The notes below the pieces were generated by a model. It saw nothing but the letters and a program-made list of their open reading frames with translations, had not been told where the DNA came from and did not search any database. A stretch of 64,000 nt of DNA from Rhodoplanes serenus (GTDB lineage: Bacteria > Pseudomonadota > Alphaproteobacteria > Rhizobiales > Xanthobacteraceae): assembly GCA_945893145.1 (NCBI GenBank), contig CAMDDZ010000003.1, forward strand, positions 1-64,000, read 5' to 3'. Below, in pieces: positions 1 through 9,123 of this stretch. The position numbers and the translations under genes were made by a program. Each line of letters starts with the position of its first letter. Position 1 is the stretch's first letter.

Positions 1-336
1 AAAGGCACGGCGGCTGACCGCAGCGGTGTTGATCGAGACCTTGTCGGCGCCACAGGTTAGCAGCTTGCGGATGTCATCGACAGTGCGCACACCGCCGCCG
101 ACCGTCAGCGGCATGAAGCAGGCCTCCGCGGTCCGCGTCACCACATCGAAGATGGTGTCGCGGTTCTCATTGCTGGCGGTGATATCGAGGAAACACAGCT
201 CGTCAGCGCCGGCCGCGTCATAGGCGATGGCGGCCTCCACCGGATCGCCGGCGTCACGGAGGTTAACAAAGTTAACGCCCTTGACGACTCGGCCGTCCTT
301 GACGTCGAGGCAGGGAATGACACGAACCTTGAACAT
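1..336 (-). CDS. hisF: Imidazole glycerol phosphate synthase cyclase subunit HisF (partial)
   Basis: The reverse strand from 336 encodes the N-terminal 112 residues of HisF; the rest lies beyond the left edge. The protein opens with [15 protein letters not shown], which carries the conserved catalytic Asp at residue 11, followed by the [15 protein letters not shown] segment typical of HisF. HisF is the (beta-alpha)8-barrel cyclase that combines PRFAR with ammonia from HisH to give imidazole glycerol phosphate and AICAR. In related bacteria hisF directly follows hisA; here a pilin gene and an opposite-strand methyltransferase gene lie between them, so hisF may need its own promoter in the 337-423 gap. 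Confidence 0.95.
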   Translation of the reverse strand, partial: MFKVRVIPCLDVKDGRVVKGVNFVNLRDAGDPVEAAIAYDAAGADELCFLDITASNENRDTIFDVVTRTAEACFMPLTVGGGVRTVDDIRKLLTCGADKVSINTAAVSRRAF

Positions 337-423
337 TGTCGCAGATCATCCAATATGCCGCCGCTGATTCCTTGCGTGTATATACGAGCTCACCCGAGTG
401 GCGTAGCGGGTGAAAAGGACTTC

Positions 424-1371
424 ATGTTCGCAGCAATCAAGAACAGCGTCCCCTACATCATCTTCCGACGATACAACAAGGCGCTCCGGCGCGCCGTCAA
501 GCTGCCGCGCCATCTTGGCTCCGAATATCGCTGCCCGGTGTGCCGCGTCGGCCTCCGCGCATTCAAGCCGATGTGGAAGTCCTACGGCCGCGACATCGAG
601 AAGTACGGCTATGTCCATCGCAACGCCGAGATGGAGACTTTCAATCTTCCGGCCTTTTCCTGTCCCAAATGCGATGCGACCGATCGCGAGCGGCTGATGG
701 CGCTCTATCTCGATCGGGTATGGTCGTCCTTCGGGACAGAACATGCCTTTGGGACAGGCCATGCGATTCGTCTGATCGATTTCGCTCCAGCGTATCCGCT
801 GAGCCGAAAGATCGCGCGCTATCCCGCCATCGAGTATCGCAGCGCAGATCTCTACCGCAACGACGTTCAGGATCGCGTCGATCTGACCAACATCCACTAC
901 CCGGATCAATCGGTCGATGTGTTCATCTGCTCGCACATCCTCGAACACGTTCCCGACGACCAGAAGGCGATGCGTGAGCTGCATCGGATCCTAAAGCCCA
1001 ACGGCATCGGCCTCCTGCTGGTCCCTCTCGTCGTTGGCGTCGATCAGACCCACGAGGATCCGACGATCACCAGCAACGAGGGACGTTGGAAGTTTTTCGG
1101 CATGGGCGACCACCTCCGGCAATACGGCAAGCGCGACTTCATCAAGCGATTGACCGGCGCCGGATTCATGGTCGAGCAGCTTGGCGTCGACTACTTCGGC
1201 CGCGAGACATTCCGCAAAGCCGGGATCGCCGAAAACTCCGTGCTCTATCTCGTGCGGCCAAACGAAGCGCCATCGATTGCAGACGGGGCTGCGGGCGCGG
1301 CACACGACACGCCGTTGGTGCCAGAGCAGATTTCGGCCGCAACGAAACAGCGCGTCACATCGCGCGAATAG
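424..1371 (+). CDS. Zinc-ribbon class I SAM-dependent methyltransferase
   Basis: A 315-residue protein. Two CxxC pairs (Cys37/40 in CPVC and Cys80/83 in CPKC) suggest an N-terminal zinc ribbon. It is followed by a Rossmann-type methyltransferase core with LIDFAPA near 117-123 as the probable SAM-binding strand and VFICSHILEHVPD near 166-178, ending in a HRILKPNG post-core motif. The ATG at 424 is preferred over one at 355 because GAAAAGGA precedes it. The family occurs near polysaccharide biosynthesis genes, but the substrate cannot be told here. The gene is convergent with the pilin gene and divergent from hisF, and so interrupts the histidine operon. It was probably inserted by transfer (inference). 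Confidence 0.8.
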   Translation: MFAAIKNSVPYIIFRRYNKALRRAVKLPRHLGSEYRCPVCRVGLRAFKPMWKSYGRDIEKYGYVHRNAEMETFNLPAFSCPKCDATDRERLMALYLDRVWSSFGTEHAFGTGHAIRLIDFAPAYPLSRKIARYPAIEYRSADLYRNDVQDRVDLTNIHYPDQSVDVFICSHILEHVPDDQKAMRELHRILKPNGIGLLLVPLVVGVDQTHEDPTITSNEGRWKFFGMGDHLRQYGKRDFIKRLTGAGFMVEQLGVDYFGRETFRKAGIAENSVLYLVRPNEAPSIADGAAGAAHDTPLVPEQISAATKQRVTSRE

Positions 1372-1416
1372 CCAGCAAAACCGGCCGTTCTGGCCGCATC
1401 GCTATGCCACGTCGCG

Positions 1417-1581
1417 CTAGTTGATTTTGTTCTGGAGTGTGGTGAAGGGCGTCTTCACCTGGGAACCCAGCTTCGACACCACGGCCGCGATCACGACGCC
1501 GATGCCGGCCGCGATCATGGCGTATTCGATCGACGTTGCGCCGGACGTGTCCTTCAGAAAGCGCGTAGCGAACTCTCGCAC
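1417..1581 (-). CDS. Flp/Fap-type pilin subunit (orphan)
   Basis: This 54-residue reading frame uses a GTG start at 1581 with a strong upstream Shine-Dalgarno (GGAAGGAG, six bases away). The peptide reads VREFATRFLKDTSGATSIEY and then AMIAAGIGVVIAAVV, a classic class IVb Flp prepilin. It has a short basic leader, a Gly/Ala processing site, the Glu-Tyr pair at residues 19-20 used by the TadV/CpaA prepilin peptidase family, and one hydrophobic helix. No tad/cpa assembly genes are nearby, so it would depend on machinery elsewhere. It lies between hisA and hisF on the same strand. Identity as a Flp pilin is well supported; expression and function are unknown. Confidence 0.88.
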   Translation of the reverse strand: MREFATRFLKDTSGATSIEYAMIAAGIGVVIAAVVSKLGSQVKTPFTTLQNKIN

Positions 1582-1756
1582 GTTCGACTCCTTCCGCTAC
1601 TGCTGCAGGCAAGTTCCAGCCGCCCGCGTGACGATACGCGCCGGCATCGCGGCATGAACGATGAGTGATGAGAGATAAGCGGAGGTAAACGCGTGCAGGA
1701 ATCTTAATGGCAAGTTGTCGCGCTATGTCGTTTGACATTCCAGCGCGGAAATAAAT

Positions 1757-2491
1757 TCAGTTCCGTGCAGCCCGCAGCAACTTCAGCGCTTGCGCTGCAT
1801 CGAGGCGGCCATCGTAAAGCGCGCGGCCCGCAATTGCCCCTTCGAGTTTTTTGGCGCGCGGCTCGGTTAATCGTTTCACATCTTCGATCGAGGCAAGCCC
1901 GCCTGAAGCGATCACCGGGATCGAGATCGCGTCGGCCAGCGCAATGGTCGCATCCCAGTTGATGCCTTGCAGCATCCCGTCGCGCGCCACGTCGGTGTAG
2001 ATAATGGCGGCAACACCAGCGTCCTCGAATCGTTTGGCGATATCGAGTACGGTAAGTTCCGAAGTCTCTGCCCAGCCCTCGACCGCGACCTTGCCATCGC
2101 GCGCGTCGAGCCCGACCGCAATGCGCTTGGGAAATTTCTTTGCAGCCTCTTTCACCAGCGCCGGCTCGCGGACCGCCGCCGTGCCGATGATGACGCGGTT
2201 GACGCCCTTCTCGAGCCAACCTTCAACCGTCTTCATGTCGCGGATGCCGCCGCCGAGCTGCACGCACAGGCCGACGCTCTCGAGGATGCGCTCGACCGCG
2301 GCGACATTCATAGGCTTGCCGGCAAACGCGCCGTCGAGATCGACGACGTGCAGATGGCGAAAGCCTTGTGTTTCGAACGCATGCGCCTGCGCCGCCGGAT
2401 CGCGGCTGAACACGGTGGCACGCGCCATATCACCTTGCTGCAGGCGCACGGCGAGGCCGTCCTTGAGATCGATGGCAGGAAACAGAATCAC
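1757..2491 (-). CDS. hisA: ProFAR isomerase HisA
   Basis: A 244-residue (beta-alpha)8-barrel enzyme converting ProFAR to PRFAR in histidine biosynthesis. [12 protein letters not shown] carries the catalytic Asp8, and the second catalytic Asp lies at 129 in VGLDARDG. The phosphate-binding glycines are in LGGGIRD (80-85) and IASGGL (194-199). The length matches the family. It lies 61 bases downstream of hisH in the hisB-DUF2628-hisH-hisA order common in Hyphomicrobiales. Confidence 0.97.
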   Translation of the reverse strand: MILFPAIDLKDGLAVRLQQGDMARATVFSRDPAAQAHAFETQGFRHLHVVDLDGAFAGKPMNVAAVERILESVGLCVQLGGGIRDMKTVEGWLEKGVNRVIIGTAAVREPALVKEAAKKFPKRIAVGLDARDGKVAVEGWAETSELTVLDIAKRFEDAGVAAIIYTDVARDGMLQGINWDATIALADAISIPVIASGGLASIEDVKRLTEPRAKKLEGAIAGRALYDGRLDAAQALKLLRAARN

Positions 2492-2552
2492 AGCAGTCTC
2501 ACTCGATAGTCGGCCAATGGCCTAGCTTAGTCTCTCGGCCGCCAACCGAGGT

Positions 2553-3203
2553 TCACGGCTTCCATTTGAGAAAGTTGGCGATGAGCGCAAGGCCCAGGCG
2601 CTGGCTCTTTTCAGGGTGGAATTGGGTGCCGGCGAAGCTGTCGCGCGCCACCATGGCGGTGACCGGCCCGCCGTAGTCGGCCTGCGCCACGAGATCGGAG
2701 GCTTCCGTGGGCCTCAGCTCATAGGAGTGCACAAAATAGGCGTGCAGGCCATCCGGCCCGAGCGGGATGCCCTCGAGCAGCTTGTGCTTGTGGCACGCCG
2801 ACAGCGTGTTCCACCCCATGTGCGGAATCTTCAGCGCCGCGTCGGATGGCGCGATCTTGTCCACCTCGCCAGCGATCCAGCCGAGGCCTTCGGTCACCTC
2901 ATATTCGCGGCCACGCTCGGCCATGAGCTGCATGCCGACACAGATGCCGAGGAACGGGCGGCCCTTGCGGCGCACCGTTTCTTCCAGCGCATCGACCATG
3001 CCGGGCACGGCATTCAAGCCGCGGCGGCAGTCTGCGAATGCGCCGACACCCGGCAGCACCACACGTTCGGCCCGGCGCACTTCGTCGGGATCGCACGTCA
3101 CCACGATGGGTTCGCTGTGGCCGGATTCGCGCGCCGCGCGCTCGAACGCCTTGGCGGCGGAGTGCAGGTTGCCGGAGCCGTAATCGACGATGGCGACGCT
3201 CAT
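2553..3203 (-). CDS. hisH: Imidazole glycerol phosphate synthase glutaminase subunit HisH
   Basis: A 216-residue class I glutamine amidotransferase that supplies ammonia to HisF. The triad is visible: Cys88 in [10 protein letters not shown], and His196 and Glu198 in GTQFHPEKS. The start at 3203 ([12 protein letters not shown]) gives the canonical beginning; an upstream in-frame start at 3260 would add 19 atypical residues and run into the preceding gene. It lies eight bases after the DUF2628 gene, so the two are probably cotranscribed. Confidence 0.97.
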   Translation of the reverse strand: MSVAIVDYGSGNLHSAAKAFERAARESGHSEPIVVTCDPDEVRRAERVVLPGVGAFADCRRGLNAVPGMVDALEETVRRKGRPFLGICVGMQLMAERGREYEVTEGLGWIAGEVDKIAPSDAALKIPHMGWNTLSACHKHKLLEGIPLGPDGLHAYFVHSYELRPTEASDLVAQADYGGPVTAMVARDSFAGTQFHPEKSQRLGLALIANFLKWKP

Positions 3204-3210
3204 GACAGCT

Positions 3211-3732
3211 TTAAGATCTTGGGCGCGGTTCAGGTTCGGGGAACAGTCCGATGACGTCATCGGACGCCGGCATGCGCATCGGTACCGGCACCGGCACCGG
3301 CGGCACGTTGCCGGCCGGCGGCAATCCGGCGCGCGAAGAACGGCCGGTGCGCGCCACCCATTGATCGAAGAAGCGCCGCTCCGCGGATTCGAGATCGGCC
3401 GCCACCACGACGCCGAGATTCTTCCACTTGCGCCGGCCGAGCGTCCAGCGCCGCAGTGACGCCGCTTCCAAACCGATCAACAGCGAAAGCAGGATGCCGA
3501 CCGCGAACTTCACAAAGTTCGACGCGCCGAAGAGCCAAAAGGCGGTTAGCAGCGCCGCGGTCAGCGCGACGTAACCGGCAAGCGCGAGCCAGAGCCGATG
3601 CCGTAACAGCCACAGCGGCGCCAGCAGGAACGCCCACATGTAGAAGCCATCGCGCACCAACACGAAACGATCCGTTTCGACCTCGACGTCTTCCGAGCGC
3701 ACCGGCGGTTCATGCACCGTGTAGACCGTCAT
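3211..3732 (-). CDS. DUF2628 domain-containing membrane protein
   Basis: A 173-residue protein beginning [10 protein letters not shown]. About residues 30-90 are hydrophobic ([52 protein letters not shown]), giving three predicted membrane segments. A conserved region with [10 protein letters not shown] and [12 protein letters not shown] follows, then a proline-rich tail. DUF2628 proteins are of unknown function. The gene is a routine passenger of the his operon between hisB and hisH in Hyphomicrobiales. A link to histidine synthesis is suggested only by gene order. Confidence 0.88.
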   Translation of the reverse strand: MTVYTVHEPPVRSEDVEVETDRFVLVRDGFYMWAFLLAPLWLLRHRLWLALAGYVALTAALLTAFWLFGASNFVKFAVGILLSLLIGLEAASLRRWTLGRRKWKNLGVVVAADLESAERRFFDQWVARTGRSSRAGLPPAGNVPPVPVPVPMRMPASDDVIGLFPEPEPRPRS

Positions 3733-3752
3733 GTCCGTTCTCCGAGCCTCAC

Positions 3753-4400
3753 TTAGTTGCCGAGCGTGCCCTTGGTGGAAGGCACCTCGCCGGCGGCGCG
3801 TGGGTCGATGGTAAAGGCTGCACGCAACGCCCGTGCCAGACCCTTGAAGCACGACTCCGCAATGTGATGATCGTTCGACCCATAGAGACATTCAACGTGC
3901 AACGTGACGCCGGCGTTCATGGCGAACGCCTGAAACCACTCCTGCACCAGTTCAGTGTCGAAGGCGCCGACCTTGTCGCGGCCGAACGCCGCCTTGAACA
4001 CCAGGAACGGCCGGCCCGACACGTCAATCGCCACGCGCGTGAGTGCCTCATCCATCGGCATGTGCACATTGGCGTAGCGCGTAATGCCCTTCATGTCGCC
4101 GAGCGCTTTCTTCACCGCCTGGCCAAGCGCAATGCCGACGTCCTCGGTGGTGTGGTGATGATCGATGTGCAGGTCGCCCTTGGCCTTCACGGTGATGTCG
4201 ATGCGCGAGTGCCGGGCCAAAAGATCGAGCATGTGATCGAAGAAGCCGATGCCGGTCGCAATGTTCGACGCGCCCTTGCCGTCGAGATCGACCGCGACCT
4301 CGATGTCGGTTTCCTTGGTGGTGCGCTTGATCGACGCGCGGCGGCCTTTGGCGGACACGCGAACGGCGCTTTTTGAAACGGTCTTACGGCCGCTGGCCAT
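3753..4400 (-). CDS. hisB: Imidazoleglycerol-phosphate dehydratase HisB
   Basis: A 215-residue monofunctional dehydratase producing imidazole acetol phosphate. The manganese-binding His motifs are present as IDHHHTTED (79-87) and SNDHHIAES (175-183), along with the GFFDHML signature (52-58). The first 25 residues are basic and Ser-rich, slightly longer than usual, so a shorter start is possible. It is the first gene of the visible his operon, divergent from hslV across about 130 bases that must hold both promoters. Confidence 0.96.
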   Translation of the reverse strand: MASGRKTVSKSAVRVSAKGRRASIKRTTKETDIEVAVDLDGKGASNIATGIGFFDHMLDLLARHSRIDITVKAKGDLHIDHHHTTEDVGIALGQAVKKALGDMKGITRYANVHMPMDEALTRVAIDVSGRPFLVFKAAFGRDKVGAFDTELVQEWFQAFAMNAGVTLHVECLYGSNDHHIAESCFKGLARALRAAFTIDPRAAGEVPSTKGTLGN

Positions 4401-4529
4401 CTGAAGTGCCTTTTCGCCTTGAAGGGCGCCCTTTTAACAGGGGTTCTGCGCTTTCGCCACCTATGGCGGGGACACGTTTGCAATACAATGAACCACCCCA
4501 TACATCCCTCCCGCACGGGGTTTTCGCGT

Positions 4530-5075
4530 ATGCAGCAGTCCCAATCCGAGGTCTGGCACGGCACCACGATCCTGACCGTCCGCAAAAGCGGCTCGGTTGT
4601 GATTGGCGGTGACGGCCAAGTGTCGATTGGCCAGACCATCGTCAAGTCGAACGCCAAGAAGGTGCGCCGGCTCGGCAAGGGCGACGTCATCGGAGGCTTT
4701 GCGGGCGCCACCGCGGATGCATTCACGCTATTCGAGAGGCTCGAAGCCAAGCTTGAGCAATATCCCGGCCAGCTCACGCGAGCCGCGGTCGAGCTGGCAA
4801 AGGATTGGCGCACCGACCGTTATCTGCGCCGGCTGGAAGCCATGATGATCGTCGCCGACAAGGAAGTGTCACTGGTGCTGACCGGCACCGGAGACGTGTT
4901 GGAGCCCGAGGCCGGCGTGATGGGCATCGGCTCCGGCGGTAACTACGCGCTGTCCGCCGCACGCGCCCTGATGGATGGGCTGCTCGGCGCCGAGGACATC
5001 GTGAGGAAATCACTCGATATCGCCGCCGACATTTGCGTGTACACCAACCGCAACGTCACCATCGAGAAGCTCTGA
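4530..5075 (+). CDS. hslV: ATP-dependent protease peptidase subunit HslV
   Basis: A 181-residue proteasome-like threonine peptidase that assembles with the HslU ATPase. The sequence runs from [13 protein letters not shown] through [13 protein letters not shown] to [12 protein letters not shown], all family hallmarks. The nucleophile should be the first Thr after WHG, so the roughly ten leading residues would be a removed propeptide, as in other alphaproteobacteria. An in-frame ATG at 4488 would add 14 residues; 4530 fits the family better, though neither has a strong ribosome binding site. hslU lies 2.3 kb downstream, separated by three genes. The stop overlaps the next start by one base. Confidence 0.95.
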   Translation: MQQSQSEVWHGTTILTVRKSGSVVIGGDGQVSIGQTIVKSNAKKVRRLGKGDVIGGFAGATADAFTLFERLEAKLEQYPGQLTRAAVELAKDWRTDRYLRRLEAMMIVADKEVSLVLTGTGDVLEPEAGVMGIGSGGNYALSAARALMDGLLGAEDIVRKSLDIAADICVYTNRNVTIEKL

Positions 5076-6232
5076 TGCTGCACGAGACCGACCTTGAGGC
5101 CGCTGTTGCCGATGGCATCGTCACATCCGAGCAAGCGGCGACGTTGCGCGTGTTTGCGGAGAAGCGCGCACGAGAGCGCGCCGTTGCGATCGGTCACGAA
5201 GAGCGCTTCCAGTTCATGCGCAGCTTCAATGATTTCTTTTTCGCGATCGGTGTTGCGCTGTTCGGCGGCGGATTGATCTTTTTCACCTTTGCGGTTCCGC
5301 TCTACAGCCTGATCTCCGCAGTAATTATCTGGGCGCTGTCCGAATTGCTGGTCGCCCGCATGCGGCTGGTGCTGCCTGGCATTCTGCTCGTCTGCTTCTT
5401 CGTCGTGTTCGCACTGCTGGCGAGCCCGATCGATTTATGGTTCGGCGTGTCGGCACCAGATTCGATAGGGACCGACATGTTGCGTGAGTGGTTTACCAGC
5501 GTACGGACAGGGGCATTGGCGCCGCATCCCAACGTGACAGTGCCGATGGTGATGACCGCTTATGCGCTTGCCGGCGCTGTCTTTGCCCTGCTGTTCTACG
5601 TTCGCTTCCGGCTACCGTTCGCGTTGCTGTTGGTCGCGGGCGGCTTGGTGTCGGCCGTGATTGCCACGACGCACCTTTACTGGCCCGGATCCGCCAAGGC
5701 GTTCGAGCCATTCGTGCTGCTCGCCTGTGGCATCGCCGTGTTCGCCGCCGCGATGGCGTTCGACGCCTCCGATCGCGAGCGTCTGACACGCCGGGCCGAC
5801 TGCGCGTTCTGGCTCCATCTGCTCGCCGCCCCGATAATCGTGCATTCGCTGATTCAGCTGGTCTGGCTGCGTGGACCGCAGCCCATCAACACAGCGAACC
5901 TCACCACGGAACTCGCCATCGCGATTGCGCTCATTATCGCGGTGCTGGCCGTCATCGCCATCATCACCGACCGTCGCGCACTGCTCGTCTCGGCACTTAC
6001 CTATCTCGGCATCGTCATCGGCTACGCCATCACGGGCACGTTCGGCCAGCAGGGCACGGACAAGTCGGTCGTGTTCTTTGCCACGCTGCTGGCGCTCGGC
6101 GCACTCGTGGTCGCGCTCGGCGTTGGCTGGCAGCCCTTGCGGCGTGTCTTCCTCTCGATGCTGCCGCCTGCCCTGACCAACCGTTTGCCGCCGGTGACCC
6201 ACGCCTTGGCCGCCGAGGCATCGAAGGCGTGA
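5075..6232 (+). CDS. Multi-pass integral membrane protein, unknown function
   Basis: A 385-residue protein with a soluble start ([20 protein letters not shown]) predicted to be helical up to residue 45, then about nine or ten hydrophobic segments to residue 360. The layout, a short helical head followed by a polytopic core, resembles DUF2157-type predicted membrane proteins, but I do not recognise it firmly. Its ATG overlaps the hslV stop (TGATG), implying translational coupling with the protease gene. No catalytic motif is visible. Confidence 0.75.
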   Translation: MLHETDLEAAVADGIVTSEQAATLRVFAEKRARERAVAIGHEERFQFMRSFNDFFFAIGVALFGGGLIFFTFAVPLYSLISAVIIWALSELLVARMRLVLPGILLVCFFVVFALLASPIDLWFGVSAPDSIGTDMLREWFTSVRTGALAPHPNVTVPMVMTAYALAGAVFALLFYVRFRLPFALLLVAGGLVSAVIATTHLYWPGSAKAFEPFVLLACGIAVFAAAMAFDASDRERLTRRADCAFWLHLLAAPIIVHSLIQLVWLRGPQPINTANLTTELAIAIALIIAVLAVIAIITDRRALLVSALTYLGIVIGYAITGTFGQQGTDKSVVFFATLLALGALVVALGVGWQPLRRVFLSMLPPALTNRLPPVTHALAAEASKA

Positions 6233-6245
6233 TGATCTGGGCCGC

Positions 6246-6704
6246 ATGTACGCGTTTCGTCCCATGACCGCCGACGACCTGCCGCTGATCAAGCGTTGGC
6301 TTATGGCGCCTCACGTGGCGCAATGGTGGGGCGATCCGGATGAGCAGTTCGGTCTGGTGAGCGGCGACCTTGCCGAACCCGCCATGGATCAGTTCATCGT
6401 CACCACCGCCAGGAAACCGCTGGGCTATCTGCAATGCTACCGCCTCACCGACTGGAACATCAGTTTCGGCGACCAGCCGGGCGGCACGCGCGGCATCGAC
6501 CTGTTCATTGGCGAGCCGGACATGATCGAAAGAGGCCACGGCTCGGCACTGATCCGCGAGTTCGCCGATAATTTGCTGGCCGCCGGCACGCCGCGTGTCG
6601 TTACCGATCCCGATCCCACAAACATTCGCGCGGTCCGCGCCTACGAAAAGCCGGCTTCCTCCGCAACGGTATGGCGGACACGCCCGACGGCCCGTCGCTT
6701 CTGA
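6246..6704 (+). CDS. GNAT family N-acetyltransferase, C-terminus apparently frameshifted
   Basis: The 152-residue product opens YAFRPMTADDLPLIKRWL and continues with RGIDLFIGEPDMIERGHGSA, the acetyl-CoA-binding region of the AAC(6')-like / RimJ-like branch. After TNIRAVRAYEK the expected AGF motif is missing and a basic, unrelated tail follows. In the adjacent frame the DNA reads A-GFLRNGMADTPDGPSLLMVRNP and stops at 6721. That stop makes an ATGA overlap with the next gene. One missing G near 6650 explains this, so the gene is either a recent pseudogene or carries a sequencing error. The restored protein would have 158 residues. Confidence 0.72.
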   Translation: MYAFRPMTADDLPLIKRWLMAPHVAQWWGDPDEQFGLVSGDLAEPAMDQFIVTTARKPLGYLQCYRLTDWNISFGDQPGGTRGIDLFIGEPDMIERGHGSALIREFADNLLAAGTPRVVTDPDPTNIRAVRAYEKPASSATVWRTRPTARRF

Positions 6705-6717
6705 TGGTGCGCAACCC

Positions 6718-7320
6718 ATGACAGGCGTTGCGGATACCGGCCCATTTGGCGCGATGCCACGGAACGGTTGGGTCTTCATCATCGCGGCAATCCTGGGGCT
6801 TCAAGCTCTTGGGCTCCTGGCCATGGGCCGTGTGCCGATGTGCGCCTGCGGCTCCATCAAGCTCTGGCATGGTGTGGTGCATAGCGCGGAGAATTCGCAG
6901 CAGGTTTTCGACTGGTATTCGTTCACTCACGTATTGCACGGCTTCTGGCTTTATCTCTTCGCCTGGTTCGTGCTGCCGCGTGCGCCCATTGTGGCGCGAC
7001 TTGCCCTGGCGGTTCTGATCGAAGGGGCCTGGGAGGTGATCGAAAACACCAATTTCGTCATCGACCGCTACCGCACCGGCACCGTTGCGCTGGACTATTA
7101 TGGCGACAGCATCGTCAACTCGCTTTCTGACAACGCCGCGATGATGATGGGCTTCCTGCTGGCGCGAAGCTTGCCGGTCTGGGGCACGATCACGCTTGGT
7201 GTGCTGATCGAGGGCTCGCTGATCTACCTGATCCGCGACAACCTGTTGCTCAACGTCGTAATGCTTATCTATCCGCTTGATGCCATCAAGGTATGGCAGC
7301 AGGCGGCGCCGCTGCACTGA
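6718..7320 (+). CDS. DUF2585 / UPF0314 family membrane protein
   Basis: A 200-residue protein with the family signature MCACGSIKLWHGVVHSAENSQ followed by WYSFTHVLHGFWLYLFAW. About five hydrophobic segments are visible (WVFIIAAILGLQALGLLAM at the N terminus, ARLALAVLIEGAWEVIEN and MMMGFLLARSLPVW later). UPF0314 proteins are conserved in Hyphomicrobiales; their function is unknown. The ATG at 6718 overlaps the frame-restored stop of the acetyltransferase gene, so the two were probably translationally coupled. hslU starts 24 bases downstream. Confidence 0.85.
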   Translation: MTGVADTGPFGAMPRNGWVFIIAAILGLQALGLLAMGRVPMCACGSIKLWHGVVHSAENSQQVFDWYSFTHVLHGFWLYLFAWFVLPRAPIVARLALAVLIEGAWEVIENTNFVIDRYRTGTVALDYYGDSIVNSLSDNAAMMMGFLLARSLPVWGTITLGVLIEGSLIYLIRDNLLLNVVMLIYPLDAIKVWQQAAPLH

Positions 7321-7344
7321 GCGATCAGGAACCGATTCCAGCCC

Positions 7345-8652
7345 ATGACCGACTTCTCCCCCCGCGAAATCGTTTCCGAGCTCGACCGCTATATCATCGG
7401 CCAGCACGATGCCAAACGCGCAGTCGCGATCGCGTTGCGCAACCGTTGGCGGCGCCTGCAGCTCGACGACAAGCTACGCGAGGAAGTGCTGCCGAAAAAC
7501 ATTTTGATGATCGGCCCGACCGGAGTCGGCAAGACCGAGATCTCGCGGCGGCTGGCCCGACTCGCCGGCGCGCCATTTCTCAAGGTCGAGGCCACCAAAT
7601 TCACCGAAGTCGGTTACGTCGGCCGCGACGTCGAACAGATCGTGCGCGATCTGGTCGAGATCGCCATCGGGCTCACCCGCGAAAGGAAACGGAAGGACGT
7701 CAAGGCGCGCGCCGAGCTCGCAGCCGAATCGCGCGTCGTCGATGCGCTGGTCGGCGCCAACGCCACTGCACCCACCAAGGACGCGTTCCGCAAAAAGCTG
7801 CGCGCCGGCGAGCTCAACGACAAGGAAATCGAGATCGAGGTACAGGCCGGCGGTGGCGGCTTGCCGATGTTCGAAATCCCGGGCATGCCGGGCGCGCAGA
7901 TGGGCGCGATTTCGATCGGCGACATCTTCGGCAAGCTCGGCGGCGGCCGCACCAAGACCCGCCGCGTCACAGTCCTGGAGTCGCATGAAATCCTCGTGGC
8001 CGAGGAATCCGACAAGCTGCTCGATCAGGAGCAGCTCGTGCTGGAATCGATCAAAGCTGTCGAACAGAACGGCATCGTATTCCTCGACGAAATCGACAAG
8101 ATCGCCGGCCGCGATGGCCAGCGCGGCGCCGATGTGTCGCGCGAGGGCGTGCAGCGCGACCTCCTGCCGTTGATCGAAGGCACCACGGTTTCGACCAAGC
8201 ACGGGCCGGTGAAGACCGACCACATTCTGTTCATTGCTTCGGGCGCGTTCCATATCTCCAAGCCGTCCGACCTATTGCCCGAGCTGCAAGGCCGGTTGCC
8301 GATCCGCGTCGAGCTGAAGGCGCTCACCCGCGATGACTTCCGCAAGATCCTGACCGAGACCGAGGCGGCGCTGATCAAGCAATACATCGCGCTGATGGCA
8401 ACCGAAGGCGTCACACTGGATTTTACCGACGACGCCATCGATGCCATCGCCGACGTGGCCGTATCGGTCAACTCGGCGATCGAGAACATCGGGGCGCGCC
8501 GCCTGCAGACCGTGATGGAGCGCGTGCTCGACGAGATTTCATTCTCCGCCACCGACCGCTCTGGTGAGACCGTGAAGATCGACGCCGATTACGTGACGAA
8601 GCACGTCGGCGATCTGGCGAAGAACGCGGACTTGAGCCGGTTTATTTTATGA
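7345..8652 (+). CDS. hslU: ATP-dependent protease ATPase subunit HslU
   Basis: A 435-residue AAA+ unfoldase partnering HslV. Walker [10 protein letters not shown] sits at 57-65 and Walker B at VFLDEIDKI. The family start [17 protein letters not shown], the I-domain insertion with the Gly-rich [12 protein letters not shown], and the C-terminal [18 protein letters not shown] ending in the conserved LSRFIL are all present. The final LSRFIL residues normally insert into HslV, so the complex should be functional. Confidence 0.98.
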   Translation: MTDFSPREIVSELDRYIIGQHDAKRAVAIALRNRWRRLQLDDKLREEVLPKNILMIGPTGVGKTEISRRLARLAGAPFLKVEATKFTEVGYVGRDVEQIVRDLVEIAIGLTRERKRKDVKARAELAAESRVVDALVGANATAPTKDAFRKKLRAGELNDKEIEIEVQAGGGGLPMFEIPGMPGAQMGAISIGDIFGKLGGGRTKTRRVTVLESHEILVAEESDKLLDQEQLVLESIKAVEQNGIVFLDEIDKIAGRDGQRGADVSREGVQRDLLPLIEGTTVSTKHGPVKTDHILFIASGAFHISKPSDLLPELQGRLPIRVELKALTRDDFRKILTETEAALIKQYIALMATEGVTLDFTDDAIDAIADVAVSVNSAIENIGARRLQTVMERVLDEISFSATDRSGETVKIDADYVTKHVGDLAKNADLSRFIL

Positions 8653-8687
8653 CGGCTTCCCTGCGGCCCGTATGCTGACCTATCCTC

Positions 8688-8749
8688 CGTCATTCCGGGG
8701 CGCGCCCATACGCGCGTAAACACGCTTGTGGCGGCGCCTCGGAATGACG
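8688..8749. repeat. REP-like intergenic palindrome
   Basis: The outer arms CGTCATTCCGgGGCGC (8688-8703) and GCGCCtCGGAATGACG (8734-8749) are complementary apart from one mismatch and enclose a GC-rich interior. Such CGTCATTCC / GGAATGACG elements are common between genes in Bradyrhizobium relatives. It lies just after hslU and could act as a transcription-end or nucleoid-protein site (inference). Confidence 0.7.
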
Positions 8750-8761
8750 CGGAGCGAACCC

Positions 8762-9100
8762 ATGGCAGAGCAAGTCTCCAAATCCGGTAAGCCGCTCGGA
8801 CCGATCGGCACCAAGATGCTGTTCGAGAACGAATACGTCCGGGTGTGGAGCGTCGAGCTACCGCCGAACGGCCATCAGCCGCTGCACGAGCACCAGCATC
8901 CGTATGTGGTCGTGCCGATCAGCGAGGGCAAAGCGCTGATGCGCTGGGAGGACGGGCGCGAGCGCGAGATCGTCGACGTGATCGGCAACGTGGTCTATCG
9001 CAAGGCGAGCGGTGGCCCGCACGAGCTGTTCAATCTGGAGCAAAACGGCAAGATGCATACCATCCTGGTGGAGATCAAAGCCGGCGGCATGTCCGCCTGA
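8762..9100 (+). CDS. Cupin-domain protein
   Basis: A 112-residue single-domain cupin. The metal-binding pattern is visible as HQPLHEHQHPYVVVPISEG, with histidines in an HxHxH-like arrangement, followed by the second motif region GGPHELFNLEQNGKMHTILVEIK. Small cupins of this type can be dioxygenases, isomerases or sensors; the reaction is not evident. It is 23 bases upstream of the first luciferase-like oxidoreductase and likely cotranscribed with it. The start at 8762 (MAEQVSKSGKP) is chosen over 8726, which lies inside the REP-like palindrome. Confidence 0.82.
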   Translation: MAEQVSKSGKPLGPIGTKMLFENEYVRVWSVELPPNGHQPLHEHQHPYVVVPISEGKALMRWEDGREREIVDVIGNVVYRKASGGPHELFNLEQNGKMHTILVEIKAGGMSA

Positions 9101-9123
9101 CGGTACGGCGACAGGGAAAGATC

